Source: Anaspis maculata (lineage: Eukaryota; Arthropoda; Insecta; Coleoptera; Scraptiidae). From it: DNA of 64,000 bases. The position numbers were made by a program, and so were the translations under genes. The stretch covers positions 129,149,050-129,213,049 of the forward strand of contig OX421961.1 of the NCBI GenBank assembly GCA_949128115.1, read 5' to 3'. A model generated the notes under the pieces. The model made no database searches. It saw nothing but the letters and a program-made list of their open reading frames with translations, and had not been told where the DNA came from. Shown here one piece after another: positions 1 to 12,921 of the stretch. The first letter of the stretch is position 1. Each line of letters opens with the position of its first letter.

Positions 1-3000
1 GCCCAAGGTCGATATGAAATATCCAAAAAAAGTCACTGATGCTTACTTGATAACTGAAGTTGCATTTGAAGAGCCAGAAAGAGTTGTCGGATGCGACTAA
101 ATACCAGAATTCACGCTTGAAGAGATGAAAAAAGCTGCCGAAGGCAATTTTATGCAAAATGACGTTCTTGAAGAACCAAAAAAAAAAAATTACAAAGGCA
201 ACTTGATCCTCAAAATAGCTCAGAAAGACGCAAAAAGATTTGCTGAAGGCGACTTCATACAAGAAGTAGTTTTTGAAGAGCCAAAAATGATTTTCGAAGG
301 CGACTTAATACCAGAAGTCGCATGTGAAGAGCCAAAAGAGTCGCCGGCGACTTAATACCAGAGTTCGATGCCTAAAGTCAATGTAAAATAGCCAAAAAGA
401 GTCACTGATGGCAACTTAATAACAGAAATTGCATTTGAAGAGCCAAAAAGACTTGTCGATTGCGACCAAATAGCAGAATCCACGATTGAATAGATGAAAA
501 AAGCTGCCAAAGGCGACTTTATGCTGGATGACGTTTTTGAACAACAGCAAAAAATTCACAAAGGCGACTTGATTTTCAAAAGAGCTAAGAAAGGCCCAAG
601 GAGAGACGCCCATAACGACTTGATCGCAGGAGTCGCATTTCAAGAGTCAAAGAGTTGTAAAATGATAACCACCAGAAGTTACATCTGAAAATGCTAAAAG
701 AGCTACTGGTGGTGCGAATAACCACCAGAAGTTACATCTGAAAAAGCTAAAAGAGCTCCTGGAGGTGACCTTATACAGAATGACATTTTCAAAAAGCCGA
801 AATAAATTGTCAAGGACGACTCAACACCAGAAGTCACATTTTTTTAAGGGCCAAACAGAGTTGTCGAATGCAACTCATCAACAGAGGTCACGTTTGAAGA
901 GGCAAAAAGAGCTGTCGAAGACGACTTAATACTAAATGACGTTCTTGAAGACCTCAAAAGAGTTGTCGAGAGCGACATGATACTAAAAGTAGTTTTTGAA
1001 GAGTCAAAAATGATGATCGAGGATGACTCAATACCAGAAGTCGCATATGAAGAGCCAAAAATGTCGTCGAAAACGGCTTGATTCTATACAGTTAGTTCTT
1101 GGAGAATCAAGGAGTCGCCGAAGGAGTCGCCGAAGGCGACTCAATGCCTGAAGTTGCTTTGGAAGAGCCAAAAAAAAGTTGTCCAATGCGACTTAGTGAA
1201 GACAACTTGATACCATAGTTCGTTTTTGGAAAACCGAAGAGTCGCCGAAGGCGACTTGGTCCTGAAAATTGCTTTGAAAGACGCTGAAAGAGTGGCCAAA
1301 GGCGACTTAATACTAGAGTTCGCTTCAAATTTGCTCTCATAAAATCACTCCAAAAGAGCCAGAAGCCGGAAGTGAGGCCAAAAGAGTTGTCGAATGCGTC
1401 TCATTTCCAGGAATCACGTTTGAAGAAGCAAAAAGAGCTGCCAAAGACGACTTAATACTAAATGACGTTCTTGAAGACCTCGAAAGAGTTGTCGAGATCG
1501 ATATGATACTCAAAGTAGTTTTTAAAGAGTCAAAAATGATGATCGAGGGTGAGTCAATACCAGAAGTCGCATATGAAGAGCCCAAAAATGTCGTCGAAAA
1601 CGGCTTGATTCCATACAGTTAGTTTTTGGAGAACCAAAGAGTCGCCGAAGGCGACTCAATGCCTGAAGTTGCTTTGGAAGAGCCAAAAAAAGTTGTCCAA
1701 TGCGACTTAGTGAAGACAACTTGATACTAGAATTTGTTTTTGGTAAACCAAAGAGTCGCCGAAGGCGACTTGGTCCTGAAAATTGCTTTGAAAGACGCTA
1801 AAAGAGTGGCCAATGGCGACTTAATGACAAAAGTTGCATCTGAAAAGCCAAAAAGACTTGTCGAATGCGACCAAATAGCAGAATCCACGATTGAATAGAT
1901 GAAAAAAGCTGCCAAAGGCGACTTTATGCTGGATGACGTTTTTGAACAACAGCAAAAAATTCACAAAGGCGACTTGATTTTCAAAAGAGCTAAGAAAGGC
2001 CCAAGGAGAGACGCCCATAACGACTTGATCGCAGGAGTCGCATTTCAAGAGTCAAAGAGTTGTAAAATGATAACCACCAGAAGTTACATCTGAAAATGCT
2101 AAAAGAGCTACTGGTGGTGCGAATAACCACCAGAAGTTACATCTGAAAAAGCTAAAAGAGCTCCTGGAGGTGACCTTATACAGAATGACATTTTCAAAAA
2201 GCCGAAATAAATTGTCAAGGACGACTCAACACCAGAAGTCACATTTTTTTAAGGGCCAAACAGAGTTGTCGAATGCAACTCATCAACAGAGGTCACGTTT
2301 GAAGAGGCAAAAAGAGCTGTCGAAGACGACTTAATACTAAATGACGTTCTTGAAGACCTCAAAAGAGTTGTCGAGAGCGACATGATACTAAAAGTAGTTT
2401 TTGAAGAGTCAAAAATGATGATCGAGGATGACTCAATACCAGAAGTCGCATATGAAGAGCCAAAAATGTCGTCGAAAACGGCTTGATTCTATACAGTTAG
2501 TTCTTGGAGAATCAAGGAGTCGCCGAAGGAGTCGCCGAAGGCGACTCAATGCCTGAAGTTGCTTTGGAAGAGCCAAAAAAAAGTTGTCCAATGCGACTTA
2601 GTGAAGACAACTTGATACCATAGTTCGTTTTTGGAAAACCGAAGAGTCGCCGAAGGCGACTTGGTCCTGAAAATTGCTTTGAAAGACGCTGAAAGAGTGG
2701 CCAAAGGCGACTTAATACTAGAGTTCGCTTCAAATTTGCTCTCATAAAATCACTCCAAAAGAGCCAGAAGCCGGAAGTGAGGCCAAAAGAGTTGTCGAAT
2801 GCGTCTCATTTCCAGGAATCACGTTTGAAGAAGCAAAAAGAGCTGCCAAAGACGACTTAATACTAAATGACGTTCTTGAAGACCTCGAAAGAGTTGTCGA
2901 GATCGATATGATACTCAAAGTAGTTTTTAAAGAGTCAAAAATGATGATCGAGGGTGAGTCAATACCAGAAGTCGCATATGAAGAGCCCAAAAATGTCGTC

Positions 3001-4150
3001 GAAAACGGCTTGATTCCATACAGTTAGTTTTTGGAGAACCAAGGAGTCGCCGAAGGCGACTCAATGCCTGAAGTTGCTTTGGAAGAGCCAAAAAAAGTTG
3101 TCCAATGCGACTTAGTGAAGACAACTTGATACTAGAATTTGTTTTTGGTAAACCAAAGAGTCGCCGAAGGCGACTTGGTCCTGAAAATTGCTTTGAAAGA
3201 CGCTAAAAGAGTGGCCAATGGCGACTTAATGACAAAAGTTGCATCTGAAAAGCCGGAAAGAGTTGTCGAATGCGACTTCAAACTATTTAATGTCCTTGAA
3301 GGGCCAAAAGGTGTTGCCGAAGGTGACCTGATACTAGAAGTAGTTTTTAAGGAGCCAACGACGACTTATTAATACTAGAATTCGCTGCAAATTCGCTCCC
3401 ATAAAATCATTTCGAAAGAGTCGGAAGCCGGAAGCCGGAAGCGAGGCCAAAAGAGTTATCGAATGCGTCTCACTTTCAGAAATCACGTTTGAAGAGGCAA
3501 AAAGAGCTGCCGAATGCGATTTTATATTGAATAACATTTTTGTACAGCCAAAAAGAGTTGCCCCCGGAGTTGCCGAGGGCGACTTTATACTAGAAATAGT
3601 TTTTGAAAAACCAAAAATGATTCTAGAAAGCGACTGAATATCAGAAGTCGCATTTGAGAGACTAGAAATGTTTTGCTGAAGGCGACTTGTCACTAAAATT
3701 CGTTTTTGAAAGATCAAAAAATGTATGAAGGCGACTTGATGCTTGAACTCGCTTTGGAAGAGACAAAACAAAATCACCGATGGCGACTTATTAACATATG
3801 TCGCGGTTGAAGAGTCAAAGGAGGTGTCGAATGCGACTTATCATCAGAAATCACGTTTGGACAAGCAAAAAGAGCTGCCGAAGCGACTCAATATCAAATG
3901 ATATTCTTAAAGAGCCAAAAAGTCTTACCGAGGACAACTTAATACTAGGAGTAGTTTTTGAGGAGCCAAAAATTATTGTCGAAGGCGACTCAATTCCAGA
4001 AGTCGCATTTGAAGAGCCAAAAAAAGTTGCCAAAGAGTCCAAAGATGACCTTATACAAGAAATAGCTTTGAATACGCTTTTAGAAAATCTATTTGGGAGA
4101 GCTAGAGGAAAAGCCCTAAGAAACCTAATGTCAAACATCGCTCTTTAAGA
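1..4150 (+). repeat. Degenerate 51-bp minisatellite encoding a 17-residue peptide repeat
   Basis: The whole stretch is built from variants of a 51-bp unit. Read on the plus strand it gives a 17-residue motif of the type EEPKRVAEGDLIPEVVF. Four consecutive units are clean in the 76-codon open frame at 125-355. Elsewhere stops and indels break the frame, so it is not one intact gene now. The unit length is a multiple of three and the residues keep an acidic/basic pattern (EEPK, EGDL). It could be a decayed repetitive gene or a satellite that is open by chance. No start, promoter or splice structure is recognisable. Confidence 0.8.
446..3255. repeat. Recent 1405-bp tandem duplication inside the minisatellite
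   Basis: Bases from about 446 to 1850 recur almost unchanged at about 1851-3255, offset by exactly 1405 bp. Four derived open frames are identical or differ by one residue between the copies (for example 494-688 and 1899-2093). Only scattered substitutions are visible, for example an a/g change near 1637 versus 3042. This higher-order repeat is far younger than the divergence among the 51-bp units within it. Confidence 0.9.
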
Positions 4151-4289
4151 GTCAAAAATAGTCACCGATGGAAACCTAATAAATGGGAAGTAGCATTCCA
4201 TGATATAAAAAGTCCCAGCTGAAAATGTTGCATTTGAAGAGCTCGAAAGAGTTATCGAAGACAAAGTTGCTGTTGCATGCAGCCCAAGT

Positions 4290-4990
4290 GGAACCCTTCT
4301 TTTGGTGTGTCTCATCTGAAGCCCTAACGAGCCATTTTGTTTTGTTGTCTTGTTTGTAGCCCTAGTAGACCTCCTTACAATGTCTTCATGTAACGTTTGA
4401 AGCGCTAGCAAGCCTCTTTATAATTTTGTTTGTGTTTTGTTATTCAAAGCCCTGGGTTCCATTTTCTCCTCTTGTGCTTCGTTGCTCTGTGTGGGCTCCT
4501 TGTGTATTTCTAAATGCATCTTGCTGTGTCATTTGGAGCCCTAGTCCACCCTCTAGTGGTTTCGAGTCTTGTTTGGAGCCCCAATGGGTTCTTCTGTGTC
4601 TTTTAAGTGACATTTGTAATAAGCTTCTCGTGTCTTCTTGTGACTTCTTCTTTTGTCTTTTTCCCATCTCGATGATTCAGTGGCCCTTTATTTTGGCGTT
4701 TAGAGGCCCAATAGTGAATTCCCTTGTGCCTTTGTGTCGTTTGGAGCGTTAATGAGTCCCATAAGTCTTTTTTTTATGTTTACAGTGCTAATGGGTTCGG
4801 TTCCATTTTTAATGTGTTATGGAACCCTAGAAAGCCTTCTCCACTTTTTAGTGTCTTCCAGCCCCAATGAGCTCTTCCGTGTCTTTTTGTGACTTTCGGA
4901 ACTCTAGTGAATCCCTTGTGTGATGAAGAGACTTAGTGGGACCCCTTTCCGTTCGTGTATTTTGAAGTCAAGGATCGTTCAGCTATATCT
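4290..4990 (-). repeat. Degenerate ~40-bp satellite, reverse orientation
   Basis: The stretch repeats phrases such as gagccctagtgagcc and tgtgtcttcttgtg at about 40-bp spacing. This is the reverse complement of the satellite at 9660-19060 and 35800-37400. Open frames here (for example 4426-4752) are incidental. Confidence 0.7.
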
Positions 4991-5625
4991 TCATGAAGCT
5001 CAAAGCCAAATCTAAGATGTGTAGAGCAACATTGTGAAGTGATGCTTCGGAGGATCGTAGAACTAGGTATACTTCCAAAATTGATGGAACGTAACTTCAA
5101 AAATAGCGAAAAGAAATTCCGAAAAACTGTAGAGTGGTATTTCCGGAGATCGGAGGATATCTTTAAAAACTGTAGAGCGACTAGTTTAGTTGTCCAGAAC
5201 GATATCTCCGAGGATAGTCAGTAGGGATGTCAAAAATCTCCAGCAATATTTCCGAGAAGCTCAATGTAGGTATGCTATCGATTATCTGACCTAGCGCCAT
5301 CGATGTTAGTGGTAAAGTTGATCTCCGAGAATCGCAATGGCGATAAGCGATACCTGGAGATTGTAGACCGATATCTTCGAGTCACATGCAGCAACATCTC
5401 CGAGTTTCACTAAGCAATATCTCAGATTTTGTTGAAGCGACATCTTCGAGTTTGTTGAAGCGACATTTCCGAGTTTCTTGGAGCGATGGCTCCATGTTTT
5501 GTGAACCGATATTTCGTCATAATCAGATAGCAAAGCTTTTGATATTTGTAGAGAAAATATTTAAGACTCGCAGACCGGCATCTCTAATTGTAGAGCAATG
5601 ATCTCGGCAATGATTCAATGACGCT
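4990..5625. repeat. Degenerate short tandem repeat, ~23-bp units
   Basis: Variants of gcgacatctccgagtttgtt and gtagagcgatatctccgag repeat with roughly 23-bp spacing, clearest at 5386-5500. No gene is seen. A similar phrase reappears alone near 60990. Confidence 0.55.
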
Positions 5626-5634
5626 GTGATATTA

Positions 5635-5780
5635 TGTTACGATATTTCGCGTACGGGTTCGAATATAATTGAGACAATCGTTCAAAACACACACTGTTTA
5701 TTACTGCGTACTACTACAATAACTACACGCCAACAATTATCTACTTGGAATTATATCGCAGGTACCTACTTGTATATCTA
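5635..5780 (-). mobile_element. LTR fragment related to the solo LTR at 49215
   Basis: From 5635 the sequence TGTTACGATATTTCGCGTAC runs on in close similarity to the left end of the solo LTR at 49215-49724, including the reverse-strand AATAAA in the same place. Similarity fades after about 5780 and no matching CGTAACA end or target duplication was found. This is a truncated or rearranged LTR end. Confidence 0.6.
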
Positions 5781-6815
5781 CAGAGTTGCGAGAACAGGTT
5801 TCATTTTGTGGTAAAAGTGTCCCCAGAAGTGTTCTACTCCAGCCAATCGAATGCAGAGTTTGTGCATTCGCAAGCGGATTTCCGCAAGAAAATTTCTGGA
5901 ATTTGAAACTCGACCGTTGACCAAAACCATCAGGATACAGGCACCTAAGCTTTACACAAACTATACAGAACGGAACAGAGTTTGATGAATTTTCGCAACG
6001 GCCGATCCCGAAAGTGATGATGGCGTAAGCCAGATAAGGCCGATTGTTTCTGCCAAGACGGGACGTCCTGAAGATGGGTCGCAAAAAGGCCATCAACGCA
6101 TCACACTCCGCGATAACGGATGATAGATTGATCAATGTGTTGCTCATCCCGAGTGCGTCACTTTTTGCATGCCGTGATGGGTATCGCGCTGCGGTGTGTC
6201 TTATCCCGAAGCCGACCTTTTGTACTCACATAATTTGACACTTTCACGTTTCTACTTGAAACCGCGGCACCGGGCGGTTTTAATTGCGTAAAAGTTCATC
6301 AATCACCTCGAGAAGTCATGCAGGTATCCACCCTGTAAGTTCGTTGCGCACGTGACCTGATACTGATAACGAGAGGGTAGCAAAAATGGTTTTATACGAG
6401 GGTGATCAAACTGAGCCCCCTTGTTTGGTTCTGACCGCATCAGTCATTTTGCTCTTTGCGTGATGGCGTGAAATGAAAACCGTCCGAAGAGCGAGCGGTA
6501 AAAACTGATTCCGTTTGTTTGCATCTTGGTAAAGTTGCACATTGGCTTTTGTGTATACGAACGTTCATGGAAGTAATAATCGAAATTTCAAGCCTTTTTG
6601 TTCGGTTTGTTAGAAGCGCTTTCGACACACGTAAAAGCACAGTATGCAAGTACCGATAAAGTACGTTACATTAGCACTTTAATTCAATTTGCATTTGTCA
6701 TAAACTCTTGAATGCGTAGAGGTACCCGATTTTAAAACAGCCGACAGTTTAATTACATTTGGTCATTGTTGTTTCTGAGTCATTAGAAAAAAACTGCGGA
6801 AAACTGGATCATATT
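5781..6815. other. Stretch without a recognisable gene
   Basis: A 136-codon minus-strand frame (5737-6147) is open but matches no family I recognise, and it overlaps the LTR fragment. The rest, downstream of the MADF-BESS gene, shows no clear repeat or coding pattern. Confidence 0.4.
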
Positions 6816-6821
6816 TTTATT
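6816..6821 (-). promoter_or_regulatory. Poly(A) signal of the MADF-BESS gene
   Basis: AATAAA on the minus strand (tttatt on plus) lies 40 bp past the TAG stop at 6862-6864, so the 3' UTR would be very short. Confidence 0.6.
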
Positions 6822-6861
6822 TGAAAAATCACGTGAAGTTCTAACAATAACTGGACTAAAT

Positions 6862-7306
6862 CTAGCCTTTGATGAAGCTTTCTCCGCTAGAGTAAGTTTG
6901 AAGCACGGACATCAGCTGGAGACGCACTTCGAGATTGACGTCGTCCGGCAGCATTTCCAGGAACGGCAACAGGGACAACAGGAACTTTTTGTTCCCCATC
7001 CTGTCGTCGCCTTTTTCGTCCTTCTGCATCTTGACGATTTCGTCCAACAGCTGCACCAATCTGCTGTCGGCGTAGCCGCGTTCTTGCGGGTAAGCGGGCA
7101 TCTCGTGGTGCGTGTCATCAACAACGCTGTGAACTTCAAAAGTAAGATCTTCCTCGTCCTTGAAAGGGTTCGAGTTGTCCGCCGAGGAGGCGTACGCGTT
7201 GTCCATGCTTTCGTCTTCGACCACTTCGGTTTTCACGTTTCCGCTGCCGCCGGCCGACGACGAGTTCAGTGGATCGTCCGTGGTTCGGAACCTTTTTCCC
7301 GTGTTT
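6862..7306 (-). CDS. MADF-BESS gene, exon 3 (linker, BESS motif, stop)
   Basis: This exon encodes residues 118-264. It begins after the acceptor AATCGCAG and ends in TAG. The first part is acidic and serine/asparagine-rich; a short helix-like stretch (RLVQLLDEIVKMQ) precedes the BESS motif. It is separated from exon 2 by a 57-bp intron (7307-7363), short but normal for insects. Confidence 0.87.
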
Positions 7307-10300
7307 CTGCGATTGAAGCGGAACTTTTAACAATTTTGCGACATGTGTGCGCGGCATGCTTACCTTTCTTTGCAGTGCCTCTCCAGGAACTTGAGGTGCT
7401 CGAAAAACAAGTACCTTTTCCGTGGCCTGACGATCCCGCTGGCTTTGTCTTCACGTTCTAGTTTTCTCACCCGGTTGAACTGATCTCGCATCGACTTCCA
7501 TTTAACTTGGACCTCTCGCACTGCAAAAAGAACATTTTTTCCATTGTTTTTGTACAACAGGAGATTTGTGCTATAGATAAGTAATCCCGAAGCCAAATAA
7601 GAAGCCAACCTCACCAAGTTTGTGGAGTGAGCTTCTATAGGCGCTGATATAAAAGTTTCTCCCGTGGAAATTGACCAACAAATAAAATAGTAATCGTCAG
7701 TTGAACTCGGTGGGGTGGGCTTCTTTTTTGACTTCGGGTGTACACGTTAGATTGCTCAAGGTAATTTTTACAGAAGCGGCGGATTGCGCATTGTTTCAGC
7801 CGATTTTTTTCGACTGATAAATTCCTTAATTCGACGTAACAAGTGATGGCAAATTTGATTATTCTTCTGCTCTTGACAGAAGACACGTCCAAGCATGTAT
7901 GAATTTGAGAACTTTTTCACTCCATTATTTCTTTTGACGAAAAGAGACTCTAGCTTTACTCTCCTTAAAAAAAAAGCATCAAGATAGACGCTTCAGATTC
8001 AAAAACGCCACCTGCGGTAGAGCTTGGTACTAAGTTATGTAGGAGTTTTTTGAAAGGGATCTATAGTGAGGCATCTAGAGACATCTAGAGACATCTGGTA
8101 GCTTGGTAGATACTAGCAAGATACCTGCAATACCTGAATTACTGACATTTGACAGTGTCAATAATTGACAGATTGACATTGTGAAATCGTGGGCTGACGT
8201 TGTGATAAGCGTATTTGGCGGGCTACCAGTTAGTGTACTTGAAATAGTAAAAAGCTTATCTCTTGCTTGAAAAAAGTAGTTCTCAAATGGTTTTTTGCTA
8301 TATAGCTAGCTTATCCCCACCTATTTAACATGTTAGAAGCATACATCCCTGTGACGCGTGATACTTAGTATACAGAGTCAAAATAGAAAAATAAATCTTT
8401 GAAATTTTTTATTTCGGTGAAACAATCTCTCATTTAAGATATAGAAATGACACATTCCTCAAACTCCCTAAACACAACCTACAGGGTGAGACATACTTTT
8501 TTTTTCTGGATAAAATTGATTAAAATAATACCTTTATCTGGTTTACTGGGAAGCTCAGAGTTTTCCGCAAGCCATATGAAAAATTTGCATTTCTAATATC
8601 ACTCTGACTTGATATACAGGACGAATTATATGTTGCTTCAGCTTTTGTTGTGCAAGAAGTTGCTAAGGAAATTGTCCTTAGCAACTCCTTGCACAACCAA
8701 AATCGCAAAAATGCTTGATGCTACAGTAGCCAGTAGTTGCAGTGATCGCAGAATTGTAAATTTTTGATATGTTTTGCCCAATACTCTAGGCTCTCCTTTG
8801 AAGTGGGTAAGATTATCATCCGAATTAATGTGACCCAGGAAAAACATAAAAGAAAAAAGGGTGTTTCACCCTGTATGTCATGTTTTAGCAGTTTAAGGAA
8901 TGTGACATTTTTATATCTTGAATAAGAGATTATAGACTTCTAACAGAGCCGAAATTGGTCTTTGTCCGGGTTGATTTGATCAAGATAGAATTTATTGAAA
9001 AAAAAAATGGATTTCACTCTGTACGTAGAATACCAGCAGCTATCGAGGGGTGATATCTTCACACGTTCAGTGGCAGACCATAAGGTTGCTAAATAATAAG
9101 AGGCTGTTTTTTCGAGAATTATTTCACCGGAGTAAAAAAGTTCAAAGATTTATTTTTTAATTTCCACCCTGTATACTAAAGATTACGCGTTACAGGGATG
9201 TATGCTCTTAACATGTTGAACAGGTGGGGATGAGCTAACCATATAGCAAAAAACCGTTTGAGAACTACTTTCTTCAAGCAAAAATTCCAATTCAAATATA
9301 CTAAGTAGATTTAGTTCTAGTTCCAGAGGTGGGTATTAGATATGCGGTAAACTGTTGAAAAAATGGCAAAATATTCGAATTTTTGATCAAAAATCGTCGG
9401 TCGACAGTAGGTTTTGCTTATTCGAGTCCTAAATGAACGTCTCTATAAACAAATTCGAGAAAACTCATAAATTGTTGACCGGATATAGACGTTTTACAGA
9501 GCGCTGTAACGTCGTCACCAGTCACCATTTTCGTTAATGAAACCGCAATGCAATGCAGTGCAGCAGCAGCTCACCTGTGAGTTACACTTTCATATCCGGT
9601 CAACTACTGAAATCAATTTTTTCTTTTTCGAAAATGTTCATCAAGAGAGGAAGATTCAAAGACACAAGCGGGTTCACTAAGGCTCCACACAGCACAACAA
9701 GATAAATACAGCAAGGCACAACAAGGCCAGCCGGTTATTACAACAAAAATGGAGAAAGGCATTGAGGATCTGAACAGCACAAGAAGACACAAAAGGGCCC
9801 ACCAGAGTTCCGAATGTCAAAAGAAGACACAAGAGGCTAATCAGGGCTCCAAAGAACACTGCAAGACACAAAGGAGCTCATCAGCGCTCCAAATGAGACA
9901 TGAAGACACACTTCACTAGGGATCCAAATCACAACCCAAGATAACACAGCAAGGCATGACAAGGCCATCGGGGCATCGAAACCAAGAAAGTAAAAAGCAG
10001 CAGGGATCTTAACAACACAGGGGCTCACCAGAGTTTCGGAAGTCAAAAGAAAACGCGAAGGGCTCATCAGGGTCCCAAAAGACACAAAAAGATACAAAGG
10101 AACTTATCAGCACTCCAAATGAGACATTAAGACACAAGGGGGCCCACTTGGGCTCCAAATGACACAGCAAGATAATTACAGAAAGATGATTACAACAAGG
10201 CCAGCAGGACATCGGAACAGAGGACGGAAGAGGCAGTAAAAATTTGAATAGCACAAGAAGACACAAAGGGGCTTACTAGAGTTCTAAAAGTCGAAAGAGA

Positions 10301-12878
10301 CACAAGGGGCTGATCATAGATTCAAAGAACACGAAGGGTTTAATAATGCTTCAAGTAAGACATAAGGGCGCGAAGAGATTCGCCATGGCTCCAAACAACA
10401 CAGCAAGATAAGTACAACAAGGCACAACAACGTCACCAAGGCATTGGAAAAAGAAAAAGGCAACAAAGATTTGAACAGCAAAAGAGGACACAAAGAAGCT
10501 CACCAGAGTTCTGAACGTCAAAAGAAGATACAAAGGGCCCAGGCTCGGAAAGACACAAAGGGACTCATCAGCGCTTCAAATAAAATATGAAGACATGAGT
10601 GGTTCCACTAGGGCTCCAAACGACACATGATAGATGCAGCAAGGCACCAAGGAGTCACCCATCAGGGTTTAGGAGCACAAGTGAATAAAAAGAAGCTCAG
10701 CAGGGCTTTGCTTAACATTGAACACAACAGGCACAAACACAACAGAAACACTTTTTTCAGAACACAAAGGCGCCACTAGGGTTCCGAAAATCACAGAACG
10801 ATATATCGGGCTCTTCAAAGCTTCAAACAAGACTGGGAGGCTTATCAACGCTCAAAACAAGCAATTAAGACACAAGAAGGTGACGCTAGGGCTTCGAACG
10901 ACACAAGAAACTGCCGCCTACTGAGGCTTTGAAAGGCAAAGCAAGATACAGGGTTACACAATGTTAGTGGGTCACCAAGTCTTCAGAGCACAAGAAGACC
11001 TAGCACAGCTCTAGAAAACACTAGCCACAAAGAAACTCACCTGGATTCAGAAAGTCAAGAGAAGGCACAAGGGGCTCCAAGCCACACAAGCAGAAACAAA
11101 GAGGTCCACAGGGCCTCAAATAACACAGCAAGAAAGATACAGCAAGATACAAAGGCTTGCTATCTTTCCTCCTCCACGATTTGAGAACACAAGCAGAAGA
11201 AAGGCCCAGCTGGACTTGAAACGACAAAAAAATATATAAAAGGGCCCACTAGAGTTCCACAGGTCGAAAGAAAACACAAAGGGCTTTCAAACGATACGGC
11301 AAGATAGATGCAACACTTAGGGTTTCGGAACACAAGTTAGTAAGAATGAGTTCAGCAGGGCTCTCTACAACACAATAAAACACAACAGGAACAACACAAC
11401 AAAGACACTTCTTTCATTACACAAAGGTGTTTGTTGAAGTTCCGAAAATCATAAGGAGATACAAGAAGAAACGATACAGGGAGGCTTATTAGCTCACAAA
11501 ACTGGACATGAAGAGGGTCAAGATGATTTAAAAAAACATAGGGAGATACAGGGTGGTGAAAATTTCGATGCTCACCATTGGTATCTTGGAAACGGTAAGA
11601 GATACGAGGTCGGTTGAATTAGAAAAAAGTTGCGCATTTTTGTGGCGATTGAGAATCTGAAAAGAAACTTTGAATATTTTGATTGGTTTACGATTTATCA
11701 CGAAAAAACTGAAAATTTTGATTTCAGAAATTATTTTTAGCGCACTTCTCCAAACGGGAAGGCGCTTTTGTCCTCGCTTTGTCCGTCCGTCCGTCCGTCC
11801 GTCCGTCCGTCCGTCCCCGCATCTAGTCCTAGACGAAAAGGTTTTTGCGAAAAATTTTTACTCCATTGGGTAGCTCATGACCTTGTATCCCGAACCAAGA
11901 AAAATCTTGACGAAATAATAATAAACAATGACAATAATAACAATTTAGTGTGACGCGGCATCGCCGTTGAATGCTGCATTTCAGAAGCCGGCCTGATCTC
12001 GAAAGTTATCACATGCGAGGAAGTACCCGATCTTATCATTTTACCATAATACATATGCGGAGTTATATTTAGAGGATGATTTGAACTTTATTTTAATGAA
12101 AATTTCACATCGGTGCGAGGTGCCGATTAGTAGTTATTAATTTTTGAACATGACTCCGAAACTACGGCTCGGCCGCAAATGATTTATTCGTTGCTTGCTG
12201 GTGCTTGATATCCTTTCCTCCGAACAAAACGAAATTCAATACAGAAAATATTTCAACTCGAATGGGTAGCTCATGGCCTTGGTACGCGAATCAAGAAAAA
12301 TGTTGCCGAAATAATCATGAACAATTACAAAAATAACATTTTGGTGTAGGGCGGCTTCGCCGATCAAGTGCTGGCATTCGCGGTAAGATGTAGAAAGTTG
12401 CGCTATGCAGGCAACTACAATTTCTTAATGAAATACATCACTGCATGTACGGCATTATATTTAGAGAACAATTTGAACTTTCTTTTGACAAAAACCCCAC
12501 TTCGATCCGACCGTTAGGTCAATTGTTATCGATTTTTGAAAACGGCCGCAAAGCCACGGCTCGGCGCATATTACACGACCCTACAAATTTAAAATCAGAC
12601 GTGCCGAAATAGTAATTGAACATTTTGAAATAGCCAATACTAGGTACCTGAAGGATAATGGCACTCAAATTACGAAACATGATGTTCGCTCAATAACAAA
12701 AAAAAAAGTAGGTAGGTGTATCACTAAAAATCATGTGACAAGGCTACCATTTTTTCGGTTTTTCGATAAAAAAGAAATGTTCCAATTCAAAAGTGAACCC
12801 GATACTCGTGTTCAGGAGGTCGAAATCAGTTGGAGCACATTTTTTTATATAAGTAACAGAATGACGCTTATGTGGCCG

Positions 12879-12921
<43 letters not shown>

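Larger units (their letters stand above)
8263..9281. mobile_element. Outer foldback element of a nested stack
   Basis: Two arms of about 110 bp (8263-8372 and 9172-9281) are inverted copies, sharing for example ttgctatatagctagcttat and cccacctatttaacatgtt. Together they would be a near-perfect palindrome. A second element (8373-9171) sits exactly at its centre, flanked by TA on both sides. Confidence 0.75.

Noticed and set aside
4426..4752. Cysteine-rich 108-codon protein
   Set aside because: It is produced by reading the 40-bp satellite in reverse orientation; no signal beyond the repeat.
6898..7461. Plus-strand 187-codon open frame
   Set aside because: It mirrors MADF-BESS exons 2 and 3; the minus strand carries the recognisable MADF and BESS motifs.
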